Positions 42,570 to 51,470 of a stretch of 64,000 nucleotides of DNA are shown here, piece by piece. The position numbers were made by a program, and so were the translations under genes. Origin of the DNA: Tardiphaga sp. 709 (GTDB lineage: Bacteria; Pseudomonadota; Alphaproteobacteria; Rhizobiales; Xanthobacteraceae); contig NZ_CP135529.1 of assembly GCF_032401055.1 (NCBI RefSeq), positions 2,542,001-2,606,000 of the forward strand, written 5' to 3'. Every line of letters starts with the position of its first letter. Within the stretch, counting starts at the first letter, position 1. Under the pieces are notes generated by a model, which was not told the DNA's origin, made no database searches, and saw only the letters and a list, made by a program, of their open reading frames with translations.

Positions 42570-43541
42570 ATGAATCGGACGACACTGGCCGCGGTTTTCA
42601 CCCTTCTGGCGCTGGCGCCTGCGCTCGCACAGCAGGCGCCCACACCGCCGGCAGCACCGCCGCCGCCCGACTTCTCAAAAGTCGAGATCAAGACCACGGA
42701 CCTCGGTGACGGCGTCTACATGCTCGAAGGCCAGGGCGGCAACATGACGCTGGCCACGGCCAAATCGGGCGCCATCCTCGTCGACAGCCAGTTTGCCCCG
42801 CTGCATGACAAGATCAAGGCCGCCATCGCCGCGGTGACACCGCAGCCGGTCAAGTATCTCGTCAACACGCATTTCCACGGCGACCACACCGGCGGCAATG
42901 AGGCCTTTGCCAACGAAGGCGCGACCATCGTCGCCAACGTCAAGGTCAGAACCCGCCTGAAAAAGGGCACCACGAATTTCCTGACCGGCGCGCAGAATCC
43001 GCCTGCGCCGAAGGCGGCGCTGCCGACCAACACCTACACGCATCAGCTTAAACTCAGTCTGCCCGGCCGCATCGCCGAACTGCGCCATCCCGACAACGCG
43101 CATACCGACGGCGACACCTATGTCTACTTCAAGAGCGCCAATGTCATTGCGACCGGTGATACATTCAGCAATGGCCGCTATCCCAATATCGATCTCCTCA
43201 ACGGCGGCAATATCAAGGGCATGATCGCAGCGACAGACGCCTATCTGAAACTGGCGAATGACAACACTAAGATCGTTCCCGGCCACGGTCCGCTCGCGAA
43301 CAAGGCTGCGCTGGTCGACTATCGCACCATGCTGGTGACGGCGCGCGATCGCATGGCGAAGCTGATCAAGGAAGGCAAGACCGAGGACGAGGTTCTGGCG
43401 GCCAAGCCATTCGCCGATCTCGACGCCAAATGGGCGCCGAACGAAACCGCCAGCAAGAATTTCATTCGCGCTGTCTACGGATCACTGGCAAAGAAGCCGT
43501 GGATCAGGCCCTGGTCTAAACCTTGGGGAAAGAAGTCATGA
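42570..43541 (+). CDS. Exported metallo-beta-lactamase-fold hydrolase
   Basis: A 323-residue protein with a signal peptide (Ala-Leu-Ala-Pro-Ala-Leu-Ala-Gln) and a Pro-rich linker. The zinc motif Thr-His-Phe-His-Gly-Asp-His-Thr-Gly-Gly-Asn lies near residue 100. His-Thr-Asp-Gly-Asp near 175, Thr-Gly-Asp near 196 and Pro-Gly-His-Gly near 233 provide further ligands. The start at 42570 has GGAG nine bases upstream; an ATG at 42558 is possible. The role is a periplasmic hydrolase of unknown substrate; it is a different subgroup from the one at 2966. Its stop overlaps the next ATG (ATGA), so the two genes are coupled. Confidence 0.9.
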   Translation: MNRTTLAAVFTLLALAPALAQQAPTPPAAPPPPDFSKVEIKTTDLGDGVYMLEGQGGNMTLATAKSGAILVDSQFAPLHDKIKAAIAAVTPQPVKYLVNTHFHGDHTGGNEAFANEGATIVANVKVRTRLKKGTTNFLTGAQNPPAPKAALPTNTYTHQLKLSLPGRIAELRHPDNAHTDGDTYVYFKSANVIATGDTFSNGRYPNIDLLNGGNIKGMIAATDAYLKLANDNTKIVPGHGPLANKAALVDYRTMLVTARDRMAKLIKEGKTEDEVLAAKPFADLDAKWAPNETASKNFIRAVYGSLAKKPWIRPWSKPWGKKS

Positions 43542-44026
43542 GAGATCTCATTCCCCTCGCCGAGAAGATCGCCATTGAGCTGATCGCACGCAAGCAGACC
43601 ATCGGCATAGCCGAATCCTCCACCGGCGGTCTGATTTCTGCCGCGCTGCTCGCGGTGCCCGGCGCCTCCGCCTATTTCATCGGCGGCGGCGTGATCTATA
43701 CGCGCGATGCAAGGCGCGTGTTGATGGATATTTCCGATGATGCGTTTCGGGTACCGGGCATGCGTTCGTCTTCCGAGCCCTATGCACAACTGCTGGCAAC
43801 GCAGATCCGCACCCGCCTCGGCTGCGACTGGGGTCTGTCGGAGACCGGCGCCACCGGCCCCTCCGGCAATCGCTACGGCGACGCCGCCGGCCATAGCTGC
43901 ATGGCCGTCGCCGGCCCGCGGAACGAGGTCATGACGCTGGAGACCGGCAGCAGCGACCGGTCCGGCAACATGCACAGTTTCGCGCAGACGGCGCTGACGT
44001 TCCTGCTGAAGAATTTGGCGGGGTAG
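43538..44026 (+). CDS. CinA C-terminal family amidohydrolase (nicotinamide-nucleotide amidase-like)
   Basis: A 162-residue stand-alone CinA C-terminal domain. The motif Gly-Ile-Ala-Glu-Ser-Ser-Thr-Gly-Gly-Leu lies near residue 23 and Glu-Thr-Gly-Ala-Thr-Gly-Pro-Ser-Gly-Asn near 105, where most CinA relatives have Gly-Ile-Ala-Gly-Pro-Gly. PncC-type enzymes deamidate nicotinamide mononucleotide to salvage NAD breakdown products. The Thr-Gly-Ala variant may change specificity. The ATG at 43538 overlaps the preceding stop; a TTG at 43523 is less likely. Confidence 0.85.
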   Translation: MRDLIPLAEKIAIELIARKQTIGIAESSTGGLISAALLAVPGASAYFIGGGVIYTRDARRVLMDISDDAFRVPGMRSSSEPYAQLLATQIRTRLGCDWGLSETGATGPSGNRYGDAAGHSCMAVAGPRNEVMTLETGSSDRSGNMHSFAQTALTFLLKNLAG

Positions 44027-44033
44027 GAAGGCG

Positions 44034-45017
44034 TCAGGCCGGCACTGCCGCTGCCGCCTGCTCCGCCAGAATACACCGCACCACACGATTATCGGCGAGT
44101 TCGACATTCGGCGGCGGCGCCTCGACGCAACGCGGCTGGGCGAATTTGCAGCGCGGCGCGAAGGAGCAATTCACCGGCGGCTTGTCGAGCGACGGCGGCG
44201 TACCGGGAATGGTCTCAAGCCGTGCCCCGCGCTTGGCGCCGTGCACGGTCGAGGCCAGCAGCCCCTGCGGATAGGGATGCACGGCCGAGCGCACGATCTG
44301 GCTCAGCGTGCCCTGTTCAACGATCTGACCTGCATACATCACCGCGACGCGGTCGCAGATCTCGATGGCCACGCCGATATCGTGCGTGACGAAGATGATC
44401 GACATGCCGAACTCGCGCTGCAGCTCGCGCAGCAAGAGCAGGATCTGGATCTGCACGGTGGCATCGAGTGCCGTGGTCGGCTCGTCGGCGAGCAGAATCT
44501 TCGGCTTGCAGGCGAGCGCCAGCGCAATCATCGCGCGTTGCCGCATGCCGCCGGACATCTCGTGCGGATAGGCATCGAGACGACGCTTGGCGGAGGGAAT
44601 GCGCACGACCTCGAGCATTTCGAGCGCGCGCTTCACGCCCTCAGCCTGGCTCTTGCCCTCGTGGCGCATCACGCTTTCGGCGATCTGCTGGCCGATCGTA
44701 TAAACGGGGTCCAGCGCCAGCGCAGGCTCCTGGAAAATCATCGACACCGTCTGGCCGCGAAATGCCGAGAGCTCGTCATCGTCGAGTGCCAGCACGTCCT
44801 TGCCGAGCACGTTGACCGTGCCGGTGATCTGAGTACGCTTTTTGGGTAGCAGTCGCATCAGCGCGCGCAAAGTGACGCTCTTGCCTGACCCGGACTCGCC
44901 GAGCAGGCCAAGCACCTCGCCTTCGCCGAGCGTGAGATTGAGATCGTTTACCGCATAGACGGTGCGTTCGCCGCCGAACCGGACGTTGAGATTGCGAACC
45001 TCGACAAGATTGCTCAT
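44034..45017 (-). CDS. Oligopeptide/dipeptide-type ABC transporter ATP-binding protein (DppD-like)
   Basis: A 327-residue ATPase. Walker A is Gly-Glu-Ser-Gly-Ser-Gly-Lys-Ser near residue 38, the signature Met-Ser-Gly-Gly-Met-Arg-Gln-Arg near 155, and Walker B Leu-Ala-Asp-Glu-Pro-Thr-Thr-Ala near 175. The C-terminal Opp/Dpp cysteine region includes Pro-Val-Asn-Cys-Ser-Phe-Ala-Pro-Arg-Cys and two further cysteines, often an iron-sulfur site. The ATG at 45017 overlaps the amidase stop by four bases. It is the last gene of the operon that starts at the binding protein (51392), separated from its ATPase partner by the amidase and a small gene. Confidence 0.92.
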   Translation of the reverse strand: MSNLVEVRNLNVRFGGERTVYAVNDLNLTLGEGEVLGLLGESGSGKSVTLRALMRLLPKKRTQITGTVNVLGKDVLALDDDELSAFRGQTVSMIFQEPALALDPVYTIGQQIAESVMRHEGKSQAEGVKRALEMLEVVRIPSAKRRLDAYPHEMSGGMRQRAMIALALACKPKILLADEPTTALDATVQIQILLLLRELQREFGMSIIFVTHDIGVAIEICDRVAVMYAGQIVEQGTLSQIVRSAVHPYPQGLLASTVHGAKRGARLETIPGTPPSLDKPPVNCSFAPRCKFAQPRCVEAPPPNVELADNRVVRCILAEQAAAAVPA

Positions 45018-46429
45018 GCCAACTCCGGGCACTGTTTGTGGAAATCCGTGGCGCGCTGGAAGGCAGCACCGATGGTCACCAGCGTCGCTTCATCGAACGG
45101 CCGACCAATCAGCTGCATGCCGACCGGAAGTTTCGACTTGGTGAAACCCGCGGGGATCGAGAGACCGGGCAGACCGAGATAGTTGATCGGGCGCGTGAAG
45201 CGCGTCAGGCGCTGGATCATCGCTTCAGCACCCGAGCTGTTGCCGACATCGGTCTCGGCAATGGTCGGAGCCGCGCCGGGCGAGACCGGAGCGAGCACCG
45301 CGTCAGTTCCGGTCACCGCAGCGAGATAGGCCGCAAGCGCAGGACCGCGCCAGCGCAGCGCCTCGATATAGGAGACGCCGGTGATCGCGAGACCGTTCTG
45401 CAACCGCATCAGCACCTGCGCGCCGTAGTCCTGCGGACGCTCGATCATCCAGCGCTTGTGCATTGCCGCGGCTTCCGTCGCAAGCACGAATTGGCAGGCT
45501 GCCGTGAGCTGGCCCTGATTGGGCAGATCGACTTCGACGATCTTGATGCCTTCATCCTTTAGCGTCGCAATGGTGTTCTGCAGAATGGCCGCGGTATCGG
45601 CATCGAGATCGTCGACATAGAACGCCTTGGGGATACCGACCGTCATGCCTTTGGCGGACACGCGCGTCGCCGCCATGTAGTCCGGCACAGGGCGCGTGCT
45701 GGTGGTCGGATCGAGCGGATCCGCACCGGCCATCAGACCGGTCAGCAGCGCGCAATCCTCGACGGTGCGCGCCAGCGGACCGACCGTATCGAGCGATTGC
45801 GACAGCGGCATCGCACCGGCGCGGCTGACCAGACCGACGGTCGTTTTCAAACCGGAGACGCCGCAGAAATGCGCCGGCAGCCGGATCGAGCCGCCGGTGT
45901 CGGAGCCGAGCGCCGCAAAAGTGAGACGCGCCGCAACGGCCGAGCCCGAGCCGGACGATGAACCGCCGGTGACGTGATCGACATGCCAGGGGTTATGCAC
46001 GGCGCCGTAATGCACGTTGTGACCGAGCGGGCCATAGGCGAATTCGACCATCTGCAACGAACCGAGCCGCACCGTGCCGGCATCCTTCAGGCGCTGCAGC
46101 GATGTCGCCGTCGTGGTCGCCACCCAGTCGCGGCGAATATGCGAGCCGCAGGTCACGACATGTCCCTCGTCGTAATACATGTCCTTGTGCGCCAGCGGCA
46201 CGCCGTGCAGCACGCCGCGGCTTTCCCCCTTGGCGAGCTCGGCATCGGCTGCGTCGGCCGCTGTCAGCGCCGTATCCGCCTCGATCGACATATAGGCGTT
46301 GAGGCTCGGCTGCGACTTCACGGCGCGATCGAGGCACGACTGCGTGGCTTCGCGCGACGAAATCTTCTTTGTGGCGATAGCGTCGGCGACTTCCGTCAGC
46401 GACAGCAATGCGGGTTCGGTCGCGCTCAT
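45014..46429 (-). CDS. Amidase signature enzyme inside an ABC importer operon
   Basis: A 471-residue amidase-signature hydrolase. The Ser-cisSer-Lys triad is complete: Lys82 in Leu-Ala-His-Lys-Asp, cis-Ser in Gly-Gly-Ser-Ser-Ser-Gly-Ser-Gly (155-162), and nucleophile Ser181 in Gly-Ser-Asp-Thr-Gly-Gly-Ser-Ile-Arg-Leu. It hydrolyses an amide to acid and ammonia in the cytoplasm. It resembles GatA/AtzE-type enzymes but has no GatB. Its ATG overlaps the stop of a 65-residue protein, and its stop overlaps the DppD-like start. The operon logic is import of an amide followed by hydrolysis. The substrate is unknown. Confidence 0.93.
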   Translation of the reverse strand: MSATEPALLSLTEVADAIATKKISSREATQSCLDRAVKSQPSLNAYMSIEADTALTAADAADAELAKGESRGVLHGVPLAHKDMYYDEGHVVTCGSHIRRDWVATTTATSLQRLKDAGTVRLGSLQMVEFAYGPLGHNVHYGAVHNPWHVDHVTGGSSSGSGSAVAARLTFAALGSDTGGSIRLPAHFCGVSGLKTTVGLVSRAGAMPLSQSLDTVGPLARTVEDCALLTGLMAGADPLDPTTSTRPVPDYMAATRVSAKGMTVGIPKAFYVDDLDADTAAILQNTIATLKDEGIKIVEVDLPNQGQLTAACQFVLATEAAAMHKRWMIERPQDYGAQVLMRLQNGLAITGVSYIEALRWRGPALAAYLAAVTGTDAVLAPVSPGAAPTIAETDVGNSSGAEAMIQRLTRFTRPINYLGLPGLSIPAGFTKSKLPVGMQLIGRPFDEATLVTIGAAFQRATDFHKQCPELA

Positions 46430-46623
46430 TTGGCAGCCTTCGTATTCTGAACAGCGAGGAAGGTCGCGGGCTCAAGATCGAACGGCAGCGTCCCAGCCAC
46501 AGCCGCGAATCCCTCGAACGCCGGCCCGATCGAATTGGCGATGCGCTCCGCAACCTCGTCGGAGGCCGGAAGGCCGCTGACTTCGGTCAGCGCCTTGATC
46601 TGCTTGGCAGTCGGTTTGGTCAT
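46426..46623 (-). CDS. 65-residue protein coupled to amidase, possible AtzG/GatC-like partner
   Basis: A 65-residue helical protein. An N-terminal Thr-Lys-Pro-Thr-Ala-Lys-Gln-Ile-Lys-Ala-Leu is followed by Asp-Glu-Val-Ala-Glu-Arg-Ile-Ala-Asn and a central Leu-Pro-Phe-Asp-Leu-Glu-Pro-Ala. Length, helix-Pro-Phe-Glu layout and place directly before an amidase gene match AtzG-type gamma subunits (DUF4089-like) that wrap around AtzE amidases much as GatC does around GatA. The four-base overlap (ATGA) with the amidase implies equal production. Sequence similarity cannot be confirmed by eye, so partnership is an inference. It begins one base after the preceding ATPase gene ends. Confidence 0.6.
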   Translation of the reverse strand: MTKPTAKQIKALTEVSGLPASDEVAERIANSIGPAFEGFAAVAGTLPFDLEPATFLAVQNTKAAK

Positions 46624-46624
46624 G

Positions 46625-47686
46625 TCACTGCACTCCTGCGGCAGGTGCTTTGCTGTGTCCCGAGCCCGGAATCGCCATGTAACAGGCAGCCTGATGGCCG
46701 GTTACCGTGATTTCAGTCAGCTTCGGCGTCGCCTCACCGCACATCGCTTCGGCAAAGGGGCAGCGTGTGTGGAAACGACAACCGGACGGTGGATCAATCG
46801 GGTTCGGCGGATCGCCTGTGATCGGCGGCGTCTCGGTACGGTTGTCGGGATCGGATGACGGCATCGCGGCGAGCAGCGCCCGCGTATAGGGATGCGCCGG
46901 CCCGTCCCAGACCTCGTCCACCGGACCGAGTTCAACCACTTCGCCAAGATACATCACCAGCACGCGGTCGGAGATATAGCGCACCACGTTGAGATCGTGG
47001 CTGATGAACAGATAGGTCAGGCCGAATTCGCGTTTGAGATCGACCAGCAGATTGAGCACCTGCGCCTCGACCGACTTGTCGAGTGCCGAGACGGCCTCAT
47101 CGAGAATGACAAGACGCGGCGACAGCGCGAGCGCACGTGCGATGTTGACGCGCTGACGCTGGCCACCGGAGACTTCATGCGGATAGCGGTTGGCGAAGGT
47201 CTCGGGCCGCAGGCCGACCTTGCCGAGCAGCTCACGCGCCAGCAGCCGCGCGGCCTTGTCGGCCATGCCGTGCACCTTCGGCCCGAAGGCGATCGATTCC
47301 TCGATGGTCAGGCGCGGATTAAGCGACGCATAGCTATCCTGGAACACCATCTGCATGCCGCGGCGTAGCTCGCGCAGCGAAAGTTCGCGCCCGACGGTGC
47401 GGCCGTCATAGATGATATCGCCGGAATTGCGCGGCATCAGATGCATCAGCAGCCGCGCTGTCGTCGACTTGCCGCAGCCGGATTCGCCGACGATACCGAC
47501 GGTCTCGCCCTTGGAAATGGCGAAGGACACATCGTCCACCGCCCGCACGGTCTTGCTCGGCGCAAACAAGCCGCCGCGCACGGGGAAGTGCTTGGTCAGG
47601 CTGACCACCTGCAACAGCGGCTGTGCAACACCGCCAATGTCTTCCAGCGGCTCCAGCTTGTCGATTTCTTCTACAATATCACTCAT
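46625..47686 (-). CDS. Oligopeptide/dipeptide-type ABC transporter ATP-binding protein (DppF-like)
   Basis: A 353-residue ATPase; the ATG at 47686 avoids a ten-residue extension overlapping the permease gene. Walker A Gly-Glu-Ser-Gly-Cys-Gly-Lys-Ser lies near residue 62, the signature Val-Ser-Gly-Gly-Gln-Arg-Gln-Arg near 168, and Walker B Ile-Leu-Asp-Glu-Ala-Val-Ser-Ala near 188. The C-terminus has Gly-Cys-Arg-Phe-His-Thr-Arg-Cys-Pro-Phe and further cysteines, as usual in Opp/Dpp ATPases. It pairs with the DppD-like ATPase encoded downstream of the amidase. Confidence 0.92.
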   Translation of the reverse strand: MSDIVEEIDKLEPLEDIGGVAQPLLQVVSLTKHFPVRGGLFAPSKTVRAVDDVSFAISKGETVGIVGESGCGKSTTARLLMHLMPRNSGDIIYDGRTVGRELSLRELRRGMQMVFQDSYASLNPRLTIEESIAFGPKVHGMADKAARLLARELLGKVGLRPETFANRYPHEVSGGQRQRVNIARALALSPRLVILDEAVSALDKSVEAQVLNLLVDLKREFGLTYLFISHDLNVVRYISDRVLVMYLGEVVELGPVDEVWDGPAHPYTRALLAAMPSSDPDNRTETPPITGDPPNPIDPPSGCRFHTRCPFAEAMCGEATPKLTEITVTGHQAACYMAIPGSGHSKAPAAGVQ

Positions 47687-47690
47687 GCCA

Positions 47691-48578
47691 TCAGTTCCGG
47701 ATATCCATGGCACTGCGCATGCCGTCGCTCAGCAGATTGAAACAGATCGACACCGCGAAGATCATCGCGCCTGGGAGTGCTGCCACCCACGGATTGACAT
47801 AGATCGCGGTGCGCAGCGTGTTCAGCATCAGACCCCATTCCGGCTCCGGCGGCTTGGTACCGAGGCCGAGGAACGACAGGCCGGCAGCGAGGATCATCGA
47901 CACCGAGATCAGGCCAGTCGCGTAGACGAAGATCGAACCCAGCACGTTGCCCAGCATGTGCACGCGCATGATGGTGAAAGCGTTCGCGCCGGAGGCACGC
48001 GCGGCTTCCACATAGTCCATGTTACGCACGCCCGTGGTAACGCTCTCGGCGACACGCGTGATCTGCGGCACGAAGACGATGGTCAGCGACACGATCGAAT
48101 TGACGATGCCGGCGCCGAGCGCGCCGGAGATCGCGATGGCCAGCAGCACCGACGGGAACGCGTAGAACACGTCGACGGTGCGCATGATCGCGGTATTGAG
48201 CTTGCCGCCGACATAGCCGGCCACAACGCCAAGACCCGTCCCGATGATGAAGGCCAGGATCACCGGCAGGATGCCGATCAACAGCGACAGACGGCCGCCA
48301 TAGATCAGGCGCGCCAGCATGTCGCGGCCGAGTTCGTCGGTGCCGAGCGGATAATTGGGCGTACCGATCGCGCGCAGGCGACGGATCATCGAGCCCTGAT
48401 AGGGGTCTGCGAGATGCAGATAGGGCGCAAAGATCGCCGCCAGGAAGATCAGCAGCAGAATGAACGCGCAGGCCATGCTGACTTTGTCGCGCACGATGCG
48501 GCGGCCGACCGTGGCCCAATAGCCGCGGGCCTTGGTGGCAGGCGCCGCCTGCAATGCGGTGTCTGTCATTACAGTCAT
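47691..48578 (-). CDS. ABC importer permease (DppC-like)
   Basis: A 295-residue inner-membrane permease with about six helices and the binding-protein-dependent transport motif Glu-Ala-Ala-Arg-Ala-Ser-Gly-Ala near residue 190. The N-terminal helix and the periplasmic loop Thr-Asp-Glu-Leu-Gly-Arg-Asp near residue 77 are classic DppC features. It sits between the DppB-like permease and the DppF-like ATPase with small gaps, and forms the translocation pore with DppB. An alternative ATG at 48569 is nine bases inside. Confidence 0.92.
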   Translation of the reverse strand: MTVMTDTALQAAPATKARGYWATVGRRIVRDKVSMACAFILLLIFLAAIFAPYLHLADPYQGSMIRRLRAIGTPNYPLGTDELGRDMLARLIYGGRLSLLIGILPVILAFIIGTGLGVVAGYVGGKLNTAIMRTVDVFYAFPSVLLAIAISGALGAGIVNSIVSLTIVFVPQITRVAESVTTGVRNMDYVEAARASGANAFTIMRVHMLGNVLGSIFVYATGLISVSMILAAGLSFLGLGTKPPEPEWGLMLNTLRTAIYVNPWVAALPGAMIFAVSICFNLLSDGMRSAMDIRN

Positions 48579-48597
48579 GAGAGGATATCCAGCATGG

Positions 48598-49551
48598 TCA
48601 GCTCCGCTTGATGCGCGGATCGATCGATGCCTGCGCGATATCGACCAGAAGATTGAGGAACACGAAGAACAGCGCCAGCACCAGGATCGTGCCCTGCAGC
48701 AGCGGCAGGTCTCGCTGGAAGATTGCGGAGTTCAGAAGAAGCCCCGAACCGGGCCACGAGAACACGGTTTCGATCAGGATCGAACCGCCGAGCATGTAGC
48801 CGAGCTGCAGGCCCATCACAGCCAGCGCCGTGGGCGCCGCATTCTTGATGACGTGGCGAAACACCTTGGTTTCCTGCAGGCCTTTGGCGCGCAGCGCTTC
48901 GACGAAATCCTGCGACAGGATATCGCCTGTGAGCGCACGCACCGTGCGGGTCACGATGCCCATCGGAATGACCGATGTCGTGATCGCCGGCAGCACAAGA
49001 TATTTGATGTGCTCCCAGTCCCAAGCCCATGAGCCGGAGCCGCCCGGCCCTGCGCCAACCGCAGGCAGCCAGTTGAGCTGCACCGAGAAGATGATGACCA
49101 GCACCATGCCAAGCCAGTAATGCGGCACGGAGACGCCAGCGATGGCGATCGAGGTCGCCACCTTGTCGACCCAGGTGTCGCGGAAATAGCCGGCGATCAG
49201 GCCGAAGAACAGACCGAGCGTGAAGCCGATGGCCGCCGCGGCGATGGCCAGCGTCACGGTGTTTCCGACGGCCTTCAGCACTTCCGCCAGCACGGGGCGT
49301 CCGGTGGCGATGGAGCTGCCGAGATCGCCATGCAGCGCACGCCATAGCCACAGACCGAACTGGACCGGCAGCGGGCGATCGAAGCCGTAAGCGACGCGCA
49401 GTTGCTGCGCCAGTTCCTGCGATGCGTCAGCGGGGAGAATGGCCACGAGAGGATCGCCGGGCGTGATGTGCACCAGCAGGAAACACACCAGCGCCACGCT
49501 GAGGACGATAGGAATCACATAGACGACGCGTCGCGCGATGTAGACGAACAC
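48598..49551 (-). CDS. ABC importer permease (DppB-like)
   Basis: A 317-residue inner-membrane permease with six helices. Its N-terminal helix is typical (Met-Phe-Val-Tyr-Ile-Ala-Arg-Arg), and the segment Thr-Pro-Gly-Asp-Pro lies near residue 31. The coupling motif Glu-Ala-Leu-Arg-Ala-Lys-Gly is near residue 219. It forms the channel with the DppC-like subunit. It follows the binding-protein gene after 173 bases that contain a palindromic repeat, so the operon may show a transcript step-down there. Confidence 0.92.
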   Translation of the reverse strand: MFVYIARRVVYVIPIVLSVALVCFLLVHITPGDPLVAILPADASQELAQQLRVAYGFDRPLPVQFGLWLWRALHGDLGSSIATGRPVLAEVLKAVGNTVTLAIAAAAIGFTLGLFFGLIAGYFRDTWVDKVATSIAIAGVSVPHYWLGMVLVIIFSVQLNWLPAVGAGPGGSGSWAWDWEHIKYLVLPAITTSVIPMGIVTRTVRALTGDILSQDFVEALRAKGLQETKVFRHVIKNAAPTALAVMGLQLGYMLGGSILIETVFSWPGSGLLLNSAIFQRDLPLLQGTILVLALFFVFLNLLVDIAQASIDPRIKRS

Positions 49552-49585
49552 TAATCACCTTCGGTTCAGACTCTGCCCCCTCGTT

Positions 49586-49673
49586 CGTCATGCCCGGGCT
49601 TGACCCGGGCATCCACGTCTTTGCAGCGAAGAAGGCATGGATGGCCGGGTCAAGCCCGGCCATGACGTGGAGA
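49586..49673. repeat. Palindromic intergenic repeat (GTCATGC..CCGGGC type), copy 2
   Basis: CGTCATGCCCGGGCTTGACC, then ATCCACGTCTT, then GCATGGATGGCCGGGTCAAG and GGCCATGACGTGG. It is closely related to the copy at 23778. It lies between the binding-protein gene and its permease gene, where the hairpins may stabilise or attenuate the mRNA. Confidence 0.85.
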
Positions 49674-49724
49674 GGTTCGTGCGAATATCAGCTGCACAAT
49701 GTGCGGCCGATATTCACCTGTTGC

Positions 49725-51392
49725 TTACGGCGTGATCGACACCGGCGAGAAGTCGACGAACCAGCTCTTCGGCTGCACAAAGCCCTTGATCTTCGGGCTC
49801 AGCGCACGCGGACCGACGTCATGGGCCACGTAGAGGAAGGCTGCGTCATCGACCGAAGCGGCGTGCAGCTCGGCCAGCGCCGCGTCACGTGCCGTCGCAT
49901 CGAAGGTGGTGCGTGCCTTGGTCACGAGTTCATCGAACTTCGGATTGTTGATGAAGCCCCAATTGTTCGAGACCGGCGGCGCCATCGACGACTGCAGGAA
50001 GCGAACCAGTGCGAAGAACGGATCCATCGCCGCATAGGTGACGTTGGTGGCGTTGGAGCCGTTCGCCGAGGGATCCTTGACGCCGCGGCGCCAGTTGGTG
50101 AACAGCGTATTCCACTCAATGACGTCGAGCTTGACGTCGAAGTAGCACTCCGCCAGCGCCTGCTGCAGATATTCGTTCATCGGCAGCGGCAGCATCTGGC
50201 CGGAGCCGGACGCCGAGGTCTGCGTCTTCACTTCGAGCTTCTTGGTGGGGCCGTAACCGGCTTCCTTCATCAGCGCTTGCGCTGCCTTCAGGTCATACTT
50301 GATCTCGAAGGTCGGCTTGCCGCGCCAGGGGTGGCCCGGCTCGAAAGTGCCGCTTGCCGGCACCATCAGGCCGGCGAGCAGACCATCCTTCAGGCCTTCA
50401 CGATCGATGCAGAGATTGGCGGCCTTGCGGACGCGGATGTCGTTCCACGGCGAGCCTTCGGCACGGGAGAACTGCCACGGCCAGACATGCGGCTGCTCGT
50501 TCTTCTCGATCTTGAAGCCACGCGCGGTGATTTCCTTGACCGCGTCGGGCGCCGGCGCTTCGACCCAATCCACCTGACCGGACAGCAACGCAGCGGTGCG
50601 TGCGTTGGCTTCCGGCATCGGCAGCAACACCATCTTGTCGGTCTTCGGAACACGGTCCTTGTTCCAGTAGGCGTCGTTCTTCACCAGTTCGAGACGCTCG
50701 CGCGGCGTGAACTTCGACATCTTCCACGGGCCGGTGCCAGAAGCTTCGCGCGCGAAGGCCGCCCATGCGGCCTGCGACTTGGCCTTGGCATCGGCGCCTT
50801 CAGCCTTGTCGAACAGCGCCTGCCACTTGGTGGGGCTCGCCATAAAGAGGTTGGTGAGATTGATCGGCAGGAAGGAGTCCGGCTCCTTGGTGGTCAGCTC
50901 GACGGTCATGTCGTCGATCTTCTTCGCCGACACCAAAGTCGGCATGCGCGAGGCGGTTACACCGACCTGGCTGGCATCGAACTGGACTGCATCTTGTTTG
51001 AGCACCTTGTCCACATTCCAGACCACGGCGTCCGCATTGAAGGCCGAACCGTCGTGAAAAGTGACGCCGGGACGCAGTTTGAAGGTCCACTTCTTCTTGT
51101 CGGCGTCGTCGACTGCCCACTCGGTGGCGAGCGCCGGGATAACGACACTCGCTTTGGTCGCGGACGACAGATCCCAGCCGGTCAGGCCGTCATACATCGT
51201 ATTGCCGGTGAAACGATTGCCTTCGAAGCCCTGATCGGGCTGGCCAAGCGTGCGCGGAATGTCGGCAGCGGTCATGCCGATGCGCAGCACCGTTTCGGCG
51301 CGCGCCACCTGTGGCAAGGTCAGGGCCGTGGCGAGCGTCAGCATCGTGACTGCTGCCGCGAGACGGCTCTTTGTCGGCTTTTCGATACGCAT
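49725..51392 (-). CDS. ABC importer substrate-binding protein (Dpp/Opp type)
   Basis: A 555-residue extracellular solute-binding protein family 5 member. A Sec signal peptide ends Val-Ala-Arg-Ala (about residue 32). The mature part has the family pattern Thr-Met-Tyr-Asp-Gly-Leu near residue 68 and Trp-Thr-Phe-Lys-Leu-Arg-Pro-Gly-Val-Thr-Phe-His-Asp-Gly near 100. It delivers the ligand to the downstream permeases. It is first in the operon and is preceded by a near-consensus sigma-54 promoter (51471-51486). A divergent gene encodes a clear paralogue, so the system may have two ligand ranges. Confidence 0.93.
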   Translation of the reverse strand: MRIEKPTKSRLAAAVTMLTLATALTLPQVARAETVLRIGMTAADIPRTLGQPDQGFEGNRFTGNTMYDGLTGWDLSSATKASVVIPALATEWAVDDADKKKWTFKLRPGVTFHDGSAFNADAVVWNVDKVLKQDAVQFDASQVGVTASRMPTLVSAKKIDDMTVELTTKEPDSFLPINLTNLFMASPTKWQALFDKAEGADAKAKSQAAWAAFAREASGTGPWKMSKFTPRERLELVKNDAYWNKDRVPKTDKMVLLPMPEANARTAALLSGQVDWVEAPAPDAVKEITARGFKIEKNEQPHVWPWQFSRAEGSPWNDIRVRKAANLCIDREGLKDGLLAGLMVPASGTFEPGHPWRGKPTFEIKYDLKAAQALMKEAGYGPTKKLEVKTQTSASGSGQMLPLPMNEYLQQALAECYFDVKLDVIEWNTLFTNWRRGVKDPSANGSNATNVTYAAMDPFFALVRFLQSSMAPPVSNNWGFINNPKFDELVTKARTTFDATARDAALAELHAASVDDAAFLYVAHDVGPRALSPKIKGFVQPKSWFVDFSPVSITP

Positions 51393-51470
51393 CGTAATCA
51401 GTCCCTCTTGGCTTTGGATGACACGTTGGCTCTCGCCAGTGTTGGTTTGTTCTAAACTGGCTAATTCTTA

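Noticed and set aside
47412-48611. 399-codon plus-strand frame opposite the DppC-like permease
   Set aside because: His/Asp/Gln-rich reverse-frame composition; the minus-strand genes have complete domains.
49590-51455. 621-codon plus-strand frame opposite the binding protein
   Set aside because: Begins in a palindromic repeat and is a shadow of a complete solute-binding protein.
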